Below are positions 53,197 to 61,439 of a DNA stretch of 61,439 bases, one piece after another. The position numbers were made by a program, and so were the translations under genes. The stretch spans positions 1 through 61,439 of the forward strand of contig CAMNDM010000016.1 of assembly GCA_946535435.1 (NCBI GenBank), in the 5' to 3' direction. This stretch comes from Physcocola sp002396385 (lineage in GTDB: Bacteria; Bacteroidota; Bacteroidia; Bacteroidales; Paludibacteraceae). The first letter of the stretch is position 1. The number at the start of each line of letters is the position of its first letter. The notes under the pieces were generated by a model. The model worked only from the letters and a program-made list of their open reading frames with translations, ran no database searches and was not told where the DNA came from.

Positions 53197-55074
53197 ATGC
53201 GAAAATTGATTTTTCTCGTGTTCCTTGTCGTAGATTTGATGGGTACATCGCTTAGCGCTCAAGTAAAGGAAATCATGAAAAAACCGTGTGGTAGCGGAAC
53301 CGAAGAATGTCCCTACCATATAAGTAATGCTGGCGAGATGCTTTATTTTGCAGCTGTCGTTAACGGGAGTAACAGCAGTGTCAAGCAAAATGTTGCAGCT
53401 CATGCAGTGTTAGATAACGATATTGATATGTCGACTGTTTGCAGTGCTAGTTTGGGTTCGTGGGTTTCTATTGGCAATAAGTCAAACGTTTTCACTGGGG
53501 TATTTGACGGACGCAACCATACCATAAACAATCTCTATATATCTGATGCCCCTTACGAAGGAGTTGGTTTGTTTGGAATAGTATCGAAGGCAGAAATCAG
53601 CAACGTCACTATCGGTTCGGGTGTTGTTTCCAGTAAAACAGTGTCTACGGGCGCATTAGTAGGTGTAGGTAGCGGGAAAATCACCAATTGTCATAATTAT
53701 GCTAACATTACGTCATCCAATAAATTCTGTGGGGGTCTCATCGGATACGCAGGTCAGAACATTTATATATATGGATGCCATAACGAGGGGAATATAACGG
53801 GAACCAGTAGTGCCAGTTCGTTATTTGGTGTTGGTGGCATAGCTGGGGCTGTCAGTACCGATGGTAAGGTCTCCAACTGCTATAACTTGGGAAATATTAC
53901 AGGCAATTCGTCGCGTGTGGGCGGTATTGTTGGAAGTGCGGAAAACTGCATTGTTACAAATTGTTTTTCCTTCGCTGATGTGGAAAGCACGAAAGATGAC
54001 TTCGGAGGAGGGTTGTGTGCCATAGCCTCCGATTACTATAAAACGAAGGTTGAACACTCTTTCTTTTATAATGGACTGGGGAAAACCGGACAGCAACCAG
54101 ATATGGCGCATCCGAAATCTGAATTTACAGACGGTACCATTTTCAATTTGCTCAACGAACACACACCAGACTTGTGGCGCCAGGATAATGGGAAGTTGCC
54201 TTTTATTGTTGAACCGGTGATTACGGTTCCTTCCTATTCTTTTACTCAGGAAACCATCTGTCCCGGTGAAAGTTTCTTTTTTGACGGGAAACTCTTGACT
54301 AAGTCCGGATTGTACATTTCCGGAAACTGTGAATGTGGTGGTGACACATTGAAATTGGTTGTTATCCAGCCGGGGGAAAAGGAGGTAAAGAACATTTGTT
54401 ATGGCGACAGTGTTTTGTTCAATGGTAAATACGTTCGTGAGTCGGGCATATATACGGTTTCCAGTTGTGGTGGCGACACGTTGGTACTGATTGTGGGCCA
54501 ACCAGGTGTAAAAGAGGAAGAGACTATTTGTTATGGCGACAGTATTTTGTTTAATGGTAAATATATCCACAAAGCCGGCACATATACAGCTGGCGATTGC
54601 GACCAAGACACCTTGGTGTTGCTTGTAATTGAGCCGTCGAAAAGTGAAATAACTGAAACTATAGAAAAGGGTGGAAGTTATAACTTCGGTGGGCAGGAAG
54701 TCACGGAAAGTGGTTTATATACTTACACTATTGAGGGTGGTGCAGAGAATGGTTGCGACAGTGTTACAATTCTTCATCTGATGGTTGCAACACCGGTAGT
54801 TGACATAAATCCGAGAAAACATTTCTCACCAAACAACGATGGTATTGAAGATGTTTGGTTTATAGAAAATATTGAAATCTATCCTGAGGCTGTTGTCCGT
54901 ATTTACAACCGTTGGGGGAAACTCTTGTTCGAAGCCAAGGGGTACGATAACGAAACCAATGCGTGGAAAGGCACTTATCTAGAAGCTGACTGTCCGTCAA
55001 CTGACTATTGGTATGTTATTGACATAGAGAGTATTGACCAGCAAATAATAGGAAATTTGACTCTGGTGAGATAA
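53197..55074 (+). CDS. GLUG-like surface protein with T9SS type B sorting domain
   Basis: 625 residues. Signal peptide MRKLIFLVFLVVDLMGTSLSAQ. Residues about 110-290 are a right-handed beta-helix-like stretch with GLUG-type repeats (GVGLFGIVSKAEISNV, GGLIGYAGQ, GVGGIAGAVSTDGKVSNCYN, VGGIVGSAENC). Residues about 350-530 hold four repeats of the form ICYGDS(V/I)LFNGKY...SGxYT...GGDTLVL. The last 90 residues (HFSPNNDGIEDVWFI ... VVRIYNRWGKLLFE ... YWYVIDI) are the gliding-motility-associated type B T9SS domain. A large surface adhesin or glycan-binding protein is likely. First gene of a three-gene surface cluster; strong terminator at 55102. Confidence 0.85.
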   Translation: MRKLIFLVFLVVDLMGTSLSAQVKEIMKKPCGSGTEECPYHISNAGEMLYFAAVVNGSNSSVKQNVAAHAVLDNDIDMSTVCSASLGSWVSIGNKSNVFTGVFDGRNHTINNLYISDAPYEGVGLFGIVSKAEISNVTIGSGVVSSKTVSTGALVGVGSGKITNCHNYANITSSNKFCGGLIGYAGQNIYIYGCHNEGNITGTSSASSLFGVGGIAGAVSTDGKVSNCYNLGNITGNSSRVGGIVGSAENCIVTNCFSFADVESTKDDFGGGLCAIASDYYKTKVEHSFFYNGLGKTGQQPDMAHPKSEFTDGTIFNLLNEHTPDLWRQDNGKLPFIVEPVITVPSYSFTQETICPGESFFFDGKLLTKSGLYISGNCECGGDTLKLVVIQPGEKEVKNICYGDSVLFNGKYVRESGIYTVSSCGGDTLVLIVGQPGVKEEETICYGDSILFNGKYIHKAGTYTAGDCDQDTLVLLVIEPSKSEITETIEKGGSYNFGGQEVTESGLYTYTIEGGAENGCDSVTILHLMVATPVVDINPRKHFSPNNDGIEDVWFIENIEIYPEAVVRIYNRWGKLLFEAKGYDNETNAWKGTYLEADCPSTDYWYVIDIESIDQQIIGNLTLVR

Positions 55075-55101
55075 AAATCCGTTGGTCGTAGGGGAAACGA
55101 G

Positions 55102-55137
55102 GGGGTAAACACCGTATAGTCGTGTTTACCCCTTTTT
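55102..55137 (+). terminator. terminator of the T9SS type B gene
   Basis: Perfect 11-bp stem GGGGTAAACAC (55102-55112)/GTGTTTACCCC (55122-55132), then five T. Confidence 0.88.
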
Positions 55138-55369
55138 GTCTTCAGACACCCCCCAATAGTATTATGCTTGCCGCATTAAAAATACCGCTTGCCTTATATA
55201 TAGATGGGTTTATGCCTTTGGGCCATCTGTATTACCAGACGGAAGTACCAAATACTAATTGTCAACATTCCAACTTTTTTAAGGTCACAGATGACGAACA
55301 AATCGAAAGTTTCTATATATTTGTTGCTACAATGTGTTACTGAATTATTAAAACAAACAACACTGTACC

Positions 55370-55840
55370 ATGAATCGACTCATCCAAATACTGTTGATAT
55401 TATTCGTGCCATGTGCCGTAATGGCGCAACAAAATACGGTGGTAGCTGGCGGTGACGCAAGTGGAAAGACAGGCAGTTTCTCTTATTCTGTTGGTCAGTT
55501 TGTATACCTTGGAGAAAGTAACGAAGACGAAGAGATGGTTGCTGGTTTGCAACAGGTGGAAGATGACGAGGTTTACGATTATAACAAAATGTGCGATGAC
55601 GTGCAGATAACCATTACACCGAATCCCACTCCCGATTATATAACTGTATATCTGAACGACGACTTTGCCAAGTACCGTTATGTGCTGACCGATGCAATGG
55701 GAAAGTTTTGCACCGAAGGCGAGTTTAGTGATGGATATGAGAGGTTGAACCTGATGGGCTTGTCGAATGGAGTCTATGTCCTTCGGGTATTTTGCTCCAA
55801 AGACGAATCGGTAATTTTCAAAATTATTAAAAGACGATAA
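55370..55840 (+). CDS. small T9SS type A sorting-domain protein
   Basis: 156 residues. Signal peptide MNRLIQILLILFVPCAVMAQ. The mature N-terminal part (about 21-70) reads NTVVAGGDASGKTGSFSYSVGQFVY, a motif common in T9SS cargo stubs. It is followed by a type A sorting domain (about 84-156, ITITPNPTPDYITVYL ... LSNGVYVLRVFCS ... FKIIKRR). The protein is almost only a sorting domain, so it may be an anchor or adaptor for its neighbour. A -7 box TATATTTG stands at 55316-55323. The gene is 9 bp upstream of the 55850 ATG, so they form an operon. Confidence 0.78.
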   Translation: MNRLIQILLILFVPCAVMAQQNTVVAGGDASGKTGSFSYSVGQFVYLGESNEDEEMVAGLQQVEDDEVYDYNKMCDDVQITITPNPTPDYITVYLNDDFAKYRYVLTDAMGKFCTEGEFSDGYERLNLMGLSNGVYVLRVFCSKDESVIFKIIKRR

Positions 55841-55849
55841 ACTGTGTAT

Positions 55850-58800
55850 ATGAAGAAGGTACTACTACCCATAGCGCTTTGCCTCTCAATGATGGCAGCA
55901 GCAAATGCCCCACAAACTATAACCTACCAGGCTGTTGTTCGAAACGATGTACACAAGTTGGTTCGTTCGAAAGCCGTGGGTGTCCGCATCAGCATCCTTA
56001 AGGGAAGTGAAAAGGGAACGGTCGTATACAAGGAGACCCGTCGGGCTACAACCAACCCGAATGGTTTGCTCACTTTCGCTATTGGCGATGACGATGCTGT
56101 TTCTACCTACGATTTGTCTGCCATTAAATGGGAAGATGGACCGTTCTTCATCAAGTGTGAAATGGATCCCACAGGAGGAACAAAATATACGTTATCGTCT
56201 ACGTCGCAGTTACTGAGTGTTCCTTACGCTCTTTATGCTGAACGAATCTCGCCAGATGCGACACCAGAATGGACACAAACGCCCGAGAAACCCGTGTACC
56301 ATTATTCAGAAATAGTTGGTGCTCCTGAAATGGTTGAGATGGAAGAAAAAGATCCATTATTCAAAAAGTCGGTAGCCGCGGGCATCACTGCAAAAGACAC
56401 TGCAAGGTGGAATAAGCAACAGTCGAAAGGTAAAGAGACCGACCCGCAGTTTTCAGCATCGCCAGCTGCCGGTATCACCAAAACAGACATCAGCAATTGG
56501 AATAAAAAGCTAGACAAAATTACCGAGACTGACCCTGCCTTCCAGAAATCGGTTGCTGCAGCCATTACAAAGTCCGATACCACCCGTTGGAATAAGGTGT
56601 TGAAAATGCCCGCCTCAGTAATAACGAATGTAGATATAGCCCGCTGGAACAATAAATTGGACAGTGTAAGTGAGTCAGATCCTGTCTTCACTAATTCTGT
56701 AGCATCTACTATTACTAAGGCTGACCTTGAAAAATGGAACAGTAAACTGGCTGAAGAAACCGATCCGACTTTTTCACAATCGGTTGCATCCGGCATTACA
56801 GCAGCCGATACCTCCCGTTGGAACAATACCGACAGACTACGGTTTCTAGAAAAACAGCCCGCCAATAGTATCACAACAACCGATATTGCCAATTGGAACA
56901 GTAAGTTAGATGGTTACACCGAGACCGATCCGACTTTTTCACAATCGGTTGCGTCAGGCATCACAGCCAAAGATACGATCCGCTGGAATGAGGCCGCAAA
57001 CCTGTTTGCCAGCAAGATATCTGCTGACGACATTGAAAAATGGAACAATAAGTTAGATGACTACACCGAGACCGATCCGGCATTCTCCCAATCGGTTGCA
57101 TCCAGTATTACGACAGCCGATACCGCCCGTTGGAACAATACCGACAGACTGCAGTTTTTAGAAAATCAACCGGCCAATAGTATCACAACAACCGATATTG
57201 CAAATTGGAACAAAAAGTTGGAATCTGAGTCTGACCCTGAGTTTGCGAAGTCGTTAGCGGCAGCTATCACAGCCACCGACACCGCCCGCTGGAACGGGTT
57301 CGATCGTTCACCTGCAAAGAGTATATCAAACAACGATATTGACAATTGGAACCGGAAATTGTCGGCAGAGTCCGATCCGGAGTTCTTTAAATCGTTGGCT
57401 GCGGGCATTACAGCCTCTGATACCGCCCGTTGGAACAAAACGCAAAAACAACCCGCCAGCAAGATAACCGATGCTGATATAGAGCGCTGGAATAACAAAT
57501 TGGACAATTACACCGAATCTGATCCAGCTTTCGCCCAGTCGGTTGCGTCCGGTATCACAGCCACCGACACCGCCCGTTGGAACAAAATGCGTCAGCTCAC
57601 AGAAAAACTGGCAGGTGACATTAGCGACATAGGTGGCGGCCTGACGGAAGAATCGGACCCGCATTTTGCACAATCTGTCGCATCTGCTATTACTGTGTCC
57701 GACACTGCGCGTTGGAACAAGTTCAACCAATCGGCAGCCAGCAAGATAAAGAAAGAAGACATCGACACCTGGAACAACAAACTTCAAGAAGAAAACGATC
57801 CTGTTTACAAACAGTCGGTTGCCGCTGGTATAGGTGAAGTAGACACTGCGCGTTGGAACAGGTTCGACCGTTCGGCTGCCGCTACAATTACAGAAGGTGA
57901 TATAGAGTTCTGGAACGATATGTTGAACTATGTTCCAACCAACATCAGCTTCTTCGATAACGATGCTGGTTACGTTGACCAGAAAACCCTGCAGTTGAAT
58001 AACAGTAACATGTACTATATGATGCTTCAGATTGAGAAGTATTATGAAGACTCTTTAAAGGCTGTTGCCAAAGTTCGCATCAAAAAGTACGTAGACTCTG
58101 TGGTTACTGCTGAAAACAAGAAGTTGGATTTATACAAGCAGTCGGTAAATGAGCAATTGCAGACTGTAACCAATATGCCGGCTTCGGGTATCACTAACGA
58201 GAATATAAACATCTGGAACAACAAACTCGATAAAGAGCAATTGCCCGAATGGGCCAAGGGCGAGAACAAACCAGTGTATAACTACACCGAGATTGCCGAT
58301 GTGCCAACAAAGGTAAGCGCTTTTGAAAATGATGCACAATACATTACAAAAGCAGAATTCGACAATTATAAAGACTCAATAGGCAATGTGGTTAACAGCC
58401 TAAAGGAGGAGACCGAAGAGTTGAGAAGGCTGGTGAATGGATTACTGGCAAGGGAAACCAAGCAAAGAATCCTTCTAGACTTGACAGCCGGTGATGGGGG
58501 TAGTGTTGTCGGCAAGGGCTATTACACAATAGACTCGCTGGTAACTATTACTGCTGTTCCTGACAGTGGTTATGAGTTTGTGCGCTGGGACGATGATGTT
58601 ACCACTGCCGAAAGGCAGGTGAAGGTCGACCGTGAGGGAATTCATCTCTACGCTGAATTTAAAAAGAGCAAGTTAACGCTCACTGTTAGTGCAGAGCCTG
58701 AGGAGGCAGGTACGGTAACAGGCGGAGGAAAATATGACTATATGACTGAAGTGACAGTGACTGCTATCGATAATCCAGGATACACTTTTGTAAAGTGGAG

Positions 58801-58879
58801 TGATGGAGGTAAACACCACAGCCATAAGGTTAAGGTAGATGCCGACAAAACCGTAACCGCCATATACACAAAGAACTAG
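55850..58879 (+). CDS. 1009-aa secreted protein with tail-fibre-like repeats and InlB-type B repeats
   Basis: The ATG at 55850 (MKKVLLPIALCLSMMAAANA) is a good signal peptide; a GTG six bases upstream is in frame but less likely. The N-terminus (about 22-130, QTITYQAVVRN ... LSVPYALYAE) is the domain often found before tail-fibre-like repeats in Bacteroidota. From about 160 to 700 there are twelve copies of SVAxxITxxDTxRWNx, alternating with PAxxITxxDIxxWNxKL and TE(T/S)DPxF linkers. The C-terminal region has a coiled coil (about 820-870) and two divergent InlB B-repeat units (about 875-1009, GYEFVRWDDDV and GYTFVKWSDGG). No T9SS domain is present, which is odd for a surface protein; the small type A protein upstream might compensate. 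Probable fibrous surface appendage. Confidence 0.8.
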   Translation: MKKVLLPIALCLSMMAAANAPQTITYQAVVRNDVHKLVRSKAVGVRISILKGSEKGTVVYKETRRATTNPNGLLTFAIGDDDAVSTYDLSAIKWEDGPFFIKCEMDPTGGTKYTLSSTSQLLSVPYALYAERISPDATPEWTQTPEKPVYHYSEIVGAPEMVEMEEKDPLFKKSVAAGITAKDTARWNKQQSKGKETDPQFSASPAAGITKTDISNWNKKLDKITETDPAFQKSVAAAITKSDTTRWNKVLKMPASVITNVDIARWNNKLDSVSESDPVFTNSVASTITKADLEKWNSKLAEETDPTFSQSVASGITAADTSRWNNTDRLRFLEKQPANSITTTDIANWNSKLDGYTETDPTFSQSVASGITAKDTIRWNEAANLFASKISADDIEKWNNKLDDYTETDPAFSQSVASSITTADTARWNNTDRLQFLENQPANSITTTDIANWNKKLESESDPEFAKSLAAAITATDTARWNGFDRSPAKSISNNDIDNWNRKLSAESDPEFFKSLAAGITASDTARWNKTQKQPASKITDADIERWNNKLDNYTESDPAFAQSVASGITATDTARWNKMRQLTEKLAGDISDIGGGLTEESDPHFAQSVASAITVSDTARWNKFNQSAASKIKKEDIDTWNNKLQEENDPVYKQSVAAGIGEVDTARWNRFDRSAAATITEGDIEFWNDMLNYVPTNISFFDNDAGYVDQKTLQLNNSNMYYMMLQIEKYYEDSLKAVAKVRIKKYVDSVVTAENKKLDLYKQSVNEQLQTVTNMPASGITNENINIWNNKLDKEQLPEWAKGENKPVYNYTEIADVPTKVSAFENDAQYITKAEFDNYKDSIGNVVNSLKEETEELRRLVNGLLARETKQRILLDLTAGDGGSVVGKGYYTIDSLVTITAVPDSGYEFVRWDDDVTTAERQVKVDREGIHLYAEFKKSKLTLTVSAEPEEAGTVTGGGKYDYMTEVTVTAIDNPGYTFVKWSDGGKHHSHKVKVDADKTVTAIYTKN

Positions 58880-58937
58880 GGAGGATGGGGCAGAACCAGA
58901 TTAGGAAATGCTACTATATTTCGGTGTAAAAATCTTG

Positions 58938-59882
58938 TTACCCTATGTGTTCCATTAATATGTCGGTTCGTATATGCCCTGGGTGTAGAAGAGGAATTCG
59001 TTTGAAGTTGAACTTTTCGTAAAGGTGGATGGCGGCTTGAAGGTTGTGGTTCGTCTCCAAAAATATGCGGGTAGCTCCTAAATTGTGTGCACGGTCTAAA
59101 CAAGCCTTCATCAGTTTCGATCCGATACCTTTGCCCTGCACATTAGGGTCGACTGCAAATTTGGCGAGTTCGTAATCGTACTTTTTGTTTATTGTTTTAA
59201 CCATAGAGCAAGTGCCCACGACCTTGCCCATAAATTCGGCCATAAGAATGAAACCACCTTTGTCTATAATTTTTTCAATGGGGTGGTCTAGAACAAGTCT
59301 GTCGGCTTCTTCAATCTCAAACAGTTGTGCAATCCATTGCTCGTTCAGTGCCTTGTAACCCGGGTGGTGTCGTTCGTTGTCGTAGTCGAGAATGGTAACT
59401 TTCCCGTTTTTAACTGTCCTGACCCGTTCGAGAAGAGATTTCTCACTCAATAATTTCTGCCATTCTGCTATGGCTATCCACAAGTTTTGGGTGGTGTGCT
59501 TGTTCAGTTCGCAAACAGCGGTTTCAACGTCAGCCAACACTTGTTTCATCTGTTGCCAGGTTTTTTGTCCTTTAGGGGTAAGTTTCACCTTGTTCTGTCT
59601 TTTATCGGTGCTGTCGTCAGCTTCTTCAATCAGACTGGAAAGACTCAATTCTTTAACAATATAACTAACCGAAGGATGTGTCTGGCCTATAATTTTCGCA
59701 ATTTCAGTAATCGTAGATGAACCATTTTCGGCTAGTACAGCGATGACTGGATACCATTTTGGCTGGATCTCAACATTGTAAAGGCTGTAAATCTGTTGGT
59801 TGTCCCGTGTAATCATATCGGTAAGTAGGCGAAGCCTGCTGCCTGTAGCAACCATACCGGTATGTTCGAAAAAGTTTTCCAT
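58938..59882 (-). CDS. MarR-GNAT fusion: HTH regulator with N-acetyltransferase domain
   Basis: 314 residues. The N-terminal MarR winged helix covers about 10-145 (STITEIAKIIGQTHPSVSYIV recognition region, RQNKVKLTPKG wing). The C-terminal GNAT domain covers about 155-314, with acetyl-CoA motif A AVDPNVQGKGIGSKLM (about 253-268) and ETNHNLQAAIHLYEKFNF (motif B). Such bifunctional MarR-GNAT proteins sense and acetylate a small molecule while controlling their own gene. A perfect dyad CGTAAT-TG-ATTACG (59892-59905) sits directly between the -7 box and the start codon, and fits an autorepressor site. Monocistronic. Confidence 0.85.
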   Translation of the reverse strand: MENFFEHTGMVATGSRLRLLTDMITRDNQQIYSLYNVEIQPKWYPVIAVLAENGSSTITEIAKIIGQTHPSVSYIVKELSLSSLIEEADDSTDKRQNKVKLTPKGQKTWQQMKQVLADVETAVCELNKHTTQNLWIAIAEWQKLLSEKSLLERVRTVKNGKVTILDYDNERHHPGYKALNEQWIAQLFEIEEADRLVLDHPIEKIIDKGGFILMAEFMGKVVGTCSMVKTINKKYDYELAKFAVDPNVQGKGIGSKLMKACLDRAHNLGATRIFLETNHNLQAAIHLYEKFNFKRIPLLHPGHIRTDILMEHIG

Positions 59883-59891
59883 CTCTAATTC

Positions 59892-59913
59892 CGTAATTGA
59901 TTACGCAAAATTA
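59892..59913 (-). promoter_or_regulatory. -7 box and operator dyad of MarR-GNAT gene
   Basis: Minus-strand -7 box TAATTTTG (59906-59913) is followed at once by the dyad CGTAAT-TG-ATTACG (59892-59905), 10 bp before the ATG at 59882. A protein bound here would cover the transcription start. Confidence 0.55.
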
Positions 59914-59976
59914 AGGCTTTATTTTTGAAAATGTAAGCAAAAACCGATAAATAAGTAAGCAGTTACATATTTATAA

Positions 59977-60031
59977 TGCAAAAATGAAGGGAAGTGTTCA
60001 CTGTTTTTATTACAGTGAGACACCTCCCTCT
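59977..60031 (-). terminator. terminator of rhomboid operon
   Basis: Long imperfect stem between GAAGGGAAGTGTTCACTGT (59987-60005) and ACAGTGAGACACCTCCCTC (60012-60030), with a minus-strand T run (CATTTTTGC). It ends about 7 bp after the rhomboid stop codon. Confidence 0.7.
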
Positions 60032-60037
60032 AATTTT

Positions 60038-60607
60038 TTATTTACTGGAGGTAAAAATAAATCCGCATACTGCGCCACAGGCGCCTCCTATCAAATGCCC
60101 CATTTGTGAGATATTGTCTGTGAAAAACAATCCGTTTAGCACTTCTTTCCCCAAGTATAGTACAAGAACCAGAATAAAAGTCAGGGGTATTTCTCGTTCT
60201 TTAAAAGAGGTCATCGAAGCCATGATTATAAAGGCAAAAACCACCCCCGAAGCTCCTAATAATCCACTGTTGAAAAAAGTGTTATTGACAATTGCTGTAA
60301 CAAAAGCCGTAACCGCAATAACTAAAAGAATTTTCAAACTACCGTATTTTTCTTCCAACATAGGTCCTAATAGAATAAATAGGAGCATATTGTTGAAATA
60401 GTGGTTGAAGTCGGCATGTCCTAGCACATGTGTAAACATGCGCAAGTAGGTAAGCGGATTAAGAAGCGACGAACTGTAAGTGACAAAGAACAGGCTGTTA
60501 CTGAATCCCATTGTCAGGTAGTTGGCAATGAGCGCAATACCAGATATAATGGCAAACCAGAGGATAACTGGTGAATTGAAAGTAACCGATAAGCCCTTAC
60601 TGGTCAT
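60038..60607 (-). CDS. rhomboid family intramembrane serine protease
   Basis: 189 residues and six predicted membrane helices, the minimal rhomboid core. Catalytic Ser120 in GLLGASGVVF and His171 in QMGHLIGGACGA form the dyad. The oxyanion residues are in HADFNHYFNNML (His69, Asn72/73), and YLRMFTHVLGH is the usual L1 entry. It cleaves membrane proteins within their transmembrane segment. The start overlaps the stop of the upstream coiled-coil gene by four bases (ATGA), so the two are coupled; the partner could be a substrate or regulator. Confidence 0.88.
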   Translation of the reverse strand: MTSKGLSVTFNSPVILWFAIISGIALIANYLTMGFSNSLFFVTYSSSLLNPLTYLRMFTHVLGHADFNHYFNNMLLFILLGPMLEEKYGSLKILLVIAVTAFVTAIVNNTFFNSGLLGASGVVFAFIIMASMTSFKEREIPLTFILVLVLYLGKEVLNGLFFTDNISQMGHLIGGACGAVCGFIFTSSK

Positions 60608-60966
60608 TTCAGTATGTCTTTCACCTCGTTTGTCGTTTTTTTGGCTTCTGAAGCTACGTTGTCAGCCTCATTTTTTGTGGCGTCAGAACCCTCTTTGAAA
60701 ATGTTTTTGCCTTCGTTCTTCAAGTCCTCTATCTTCTCTTTTCCTTTGTTGATAGTCTCTTTACCCTCGTCGACCTTTTCTTTTATCTCGTTAACGTCTT
60801 CCTTGAGGTCCTTTACTTTCTTTTCACCTTTTTTTATTGCATCTTTCCCGCTGTCGAGGGTTTTTTCAATCTTGTTTTTCTTGAACTTTTTCTTTGCTTG
60901 AACGTCAGTAGCGCCGAAAACGAAAACAGCCAATGCGGCTATACCTATTAGTGATCGTATACTCAT
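60604..60966 (-). CDS. secreted Lys/Glu-rich coiled-coil protein
   Basis: 120 residues from the ATG at 60966, chosen because MSIRSLIGIAALAVFVFGATDVQA is a clean signal peptide (the in-frame ATG at 60978 adds MFCI). The mature part is almost wholly charged helix (DAIKKGEKKVKDLKEDVNEI, KVDEGKETINKGKEKIEDLK), low complexity, with 11-residue-type periodicity like LEA or YtxH-type helical proteins. Probably periplasmic. First gene of a two-gene operon with rhomboid. A -7 box TATCTTTG (minus strand) lies at 61046-61053. Confidence 0.65.
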   Translation of the reverse strand: MSIRSLIGIAALAVFVFGATDVQAKKKFKKNKIEKTLDSGKDAIKKGEKKVKDLKEDVNEIKEKVDEGKETINKGKEKIEDLKNEGKNIFKEGSDATKNEADNVASEAKKTTNEVKDILK

Positions 60967-61386
60967 AATACAAAACAAGGGGAGTTAATGAATACTATGG
61001 CATTTGGCGGTATCCCCCAATCGGCCTTCTGCCAAAAAACAATAACAAAGATATAAAATGTTCTTTGTTTTCTAATCAGATAACAAAATTTGTGCCGAAG
61101 TATTAAGCGCTCTTCTGGACCCTTATTTGTAGCAGTAGTCTGGAATGACATTTTGACGCCTTACCAACCAGCTGGCCGTTTGTGTTGACGTTTGTCTTTT
61201 TCATGCCCCCTTAATAACCATATAAATGGAATACCATTGTCTTCTACTTGATTGTCAATTAAAAAATGTCCTATTTCAATGCTATATACTGCCCGATATA
61301 TGTTCAATTAAAAGACGTGGTCAAACTTTTGTTTGCGAGAGTTGCATCATAAAAACAAAATCAATATATTTGTTTTCGATAAACGA
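60967..61386. other. intergenic region before tRNA-Ala
   Basis: 420 bp without a gene I can support; a 62-codon frame at 60963-61151 has no coding character. Contains the -7 box of the coiled-coil gene (61046-61053) and the tRNA promoter (61341-61372). Confidence 0.5.
61341..61372 (+). promoter_or_regulatory. promoter of tRNA-Ala
   Basis: GTTG (61341-61344), 20-bp spacer, TATATTTG (61365-61372). Transcript start near 61379, 8 nt before the tRNA. Confidence 0.65.

Positions 61387-61439
<53 letters not shown>

Noticed and set aside
60963..61151. 62-codon minus-strand frame upstream of the coiled-coil gene
   Set aside because: No signal peptide or motif; it overlaps the promoter region of the coiled-coil gene.

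Overview
The window looks like a chromosome segment of a Bacteroidales bacterium, most likely Prevotella or a close relative. The evidence is the set of proteins with type IX secretion (T9SS) C-terminal domains, the outer-membrane TonB receptors with carboxypeptidase-like N-terminal domains, the BspA-type leucine-rich repeat proteins, lipoproteins of the form MKK...C followed by acidic residues, and promoters of the Bacteroidota type (TTTG, 19-20 bases, TAnnTTTG). Shine-Dalgarno sequences are mostly absent, as expected for this phylum. The window opens inside an Rpn-type nuclease gene and ends inside tRNA-Ala(GGC).

Layout. 1-8.8 kb: an Rpn-like protein, then two BspA-like LRR proteins without signal peptides, one of them a 1812-residue LRR-Sel1 fusion. 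8.9-13.7 kb: secreted or envelope proteins, including a lipoprotein that appears to run through a membrane segment into a TerB-like and a DnaJ domain. 13.8-23 kb: a minus-strand locus of outer-membrane proteins (TonB receptor with HMA metal-binding protein, DUF6850-like barrel, second TonB receptor, DUF4876-like lipoprotein) and a Cys-rich lipoprotein. Divergent from it at 23.2-27.6 kb is an operon of two ABC half-transporters and an LCM-like methyltransferase, followed by a ZIP transporter. This looks like a metal or metallophore transport island. 28.7-30.6 kb: rubredoxin, thioredoxin and an OxyR-type regulator, a redox group.

31.5-41.0 kb is the most unusual part. An AT-rich non-coding array of ten 343-bp periods is followed by a small membrane protein and a rep-dnaB operon (a Rep_3-family initiator of 430 aa and a full-length DnaB helicase). 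Upstream of rep lie five iterons at 21-22-bp spacing beside the promoter, and then about 22 further direct copies plus three inverted ones, spread over 1.7 kb at mostly 63, 72-76 and 80-81 bp. This is a plasmid-type replication origin embedded among ordinary chromosomal genes. It could be the origin of a second chromosome or chromid, or an integrated plasmid.

41.2-61.4 kb: two lipoproteins, an MBL-fold hydrolase with MutT, a T9SS cargo protein divergent from a GH5 endoglucanase, a DUF805 protein, an OMP barrel, a solitary DNA adenine methylase, a three-gene surface-protein cluster (T9SS type B GLUG-like protein, small T9SS type A protein, and a protein with 12 tail-fibre-like repeats), a MarR-GNAT fusion, a rhomboid protease with a coiled-coil partner, and the tRNA gene. 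All functional statements rest on motif recognition by eye; no database search was run.
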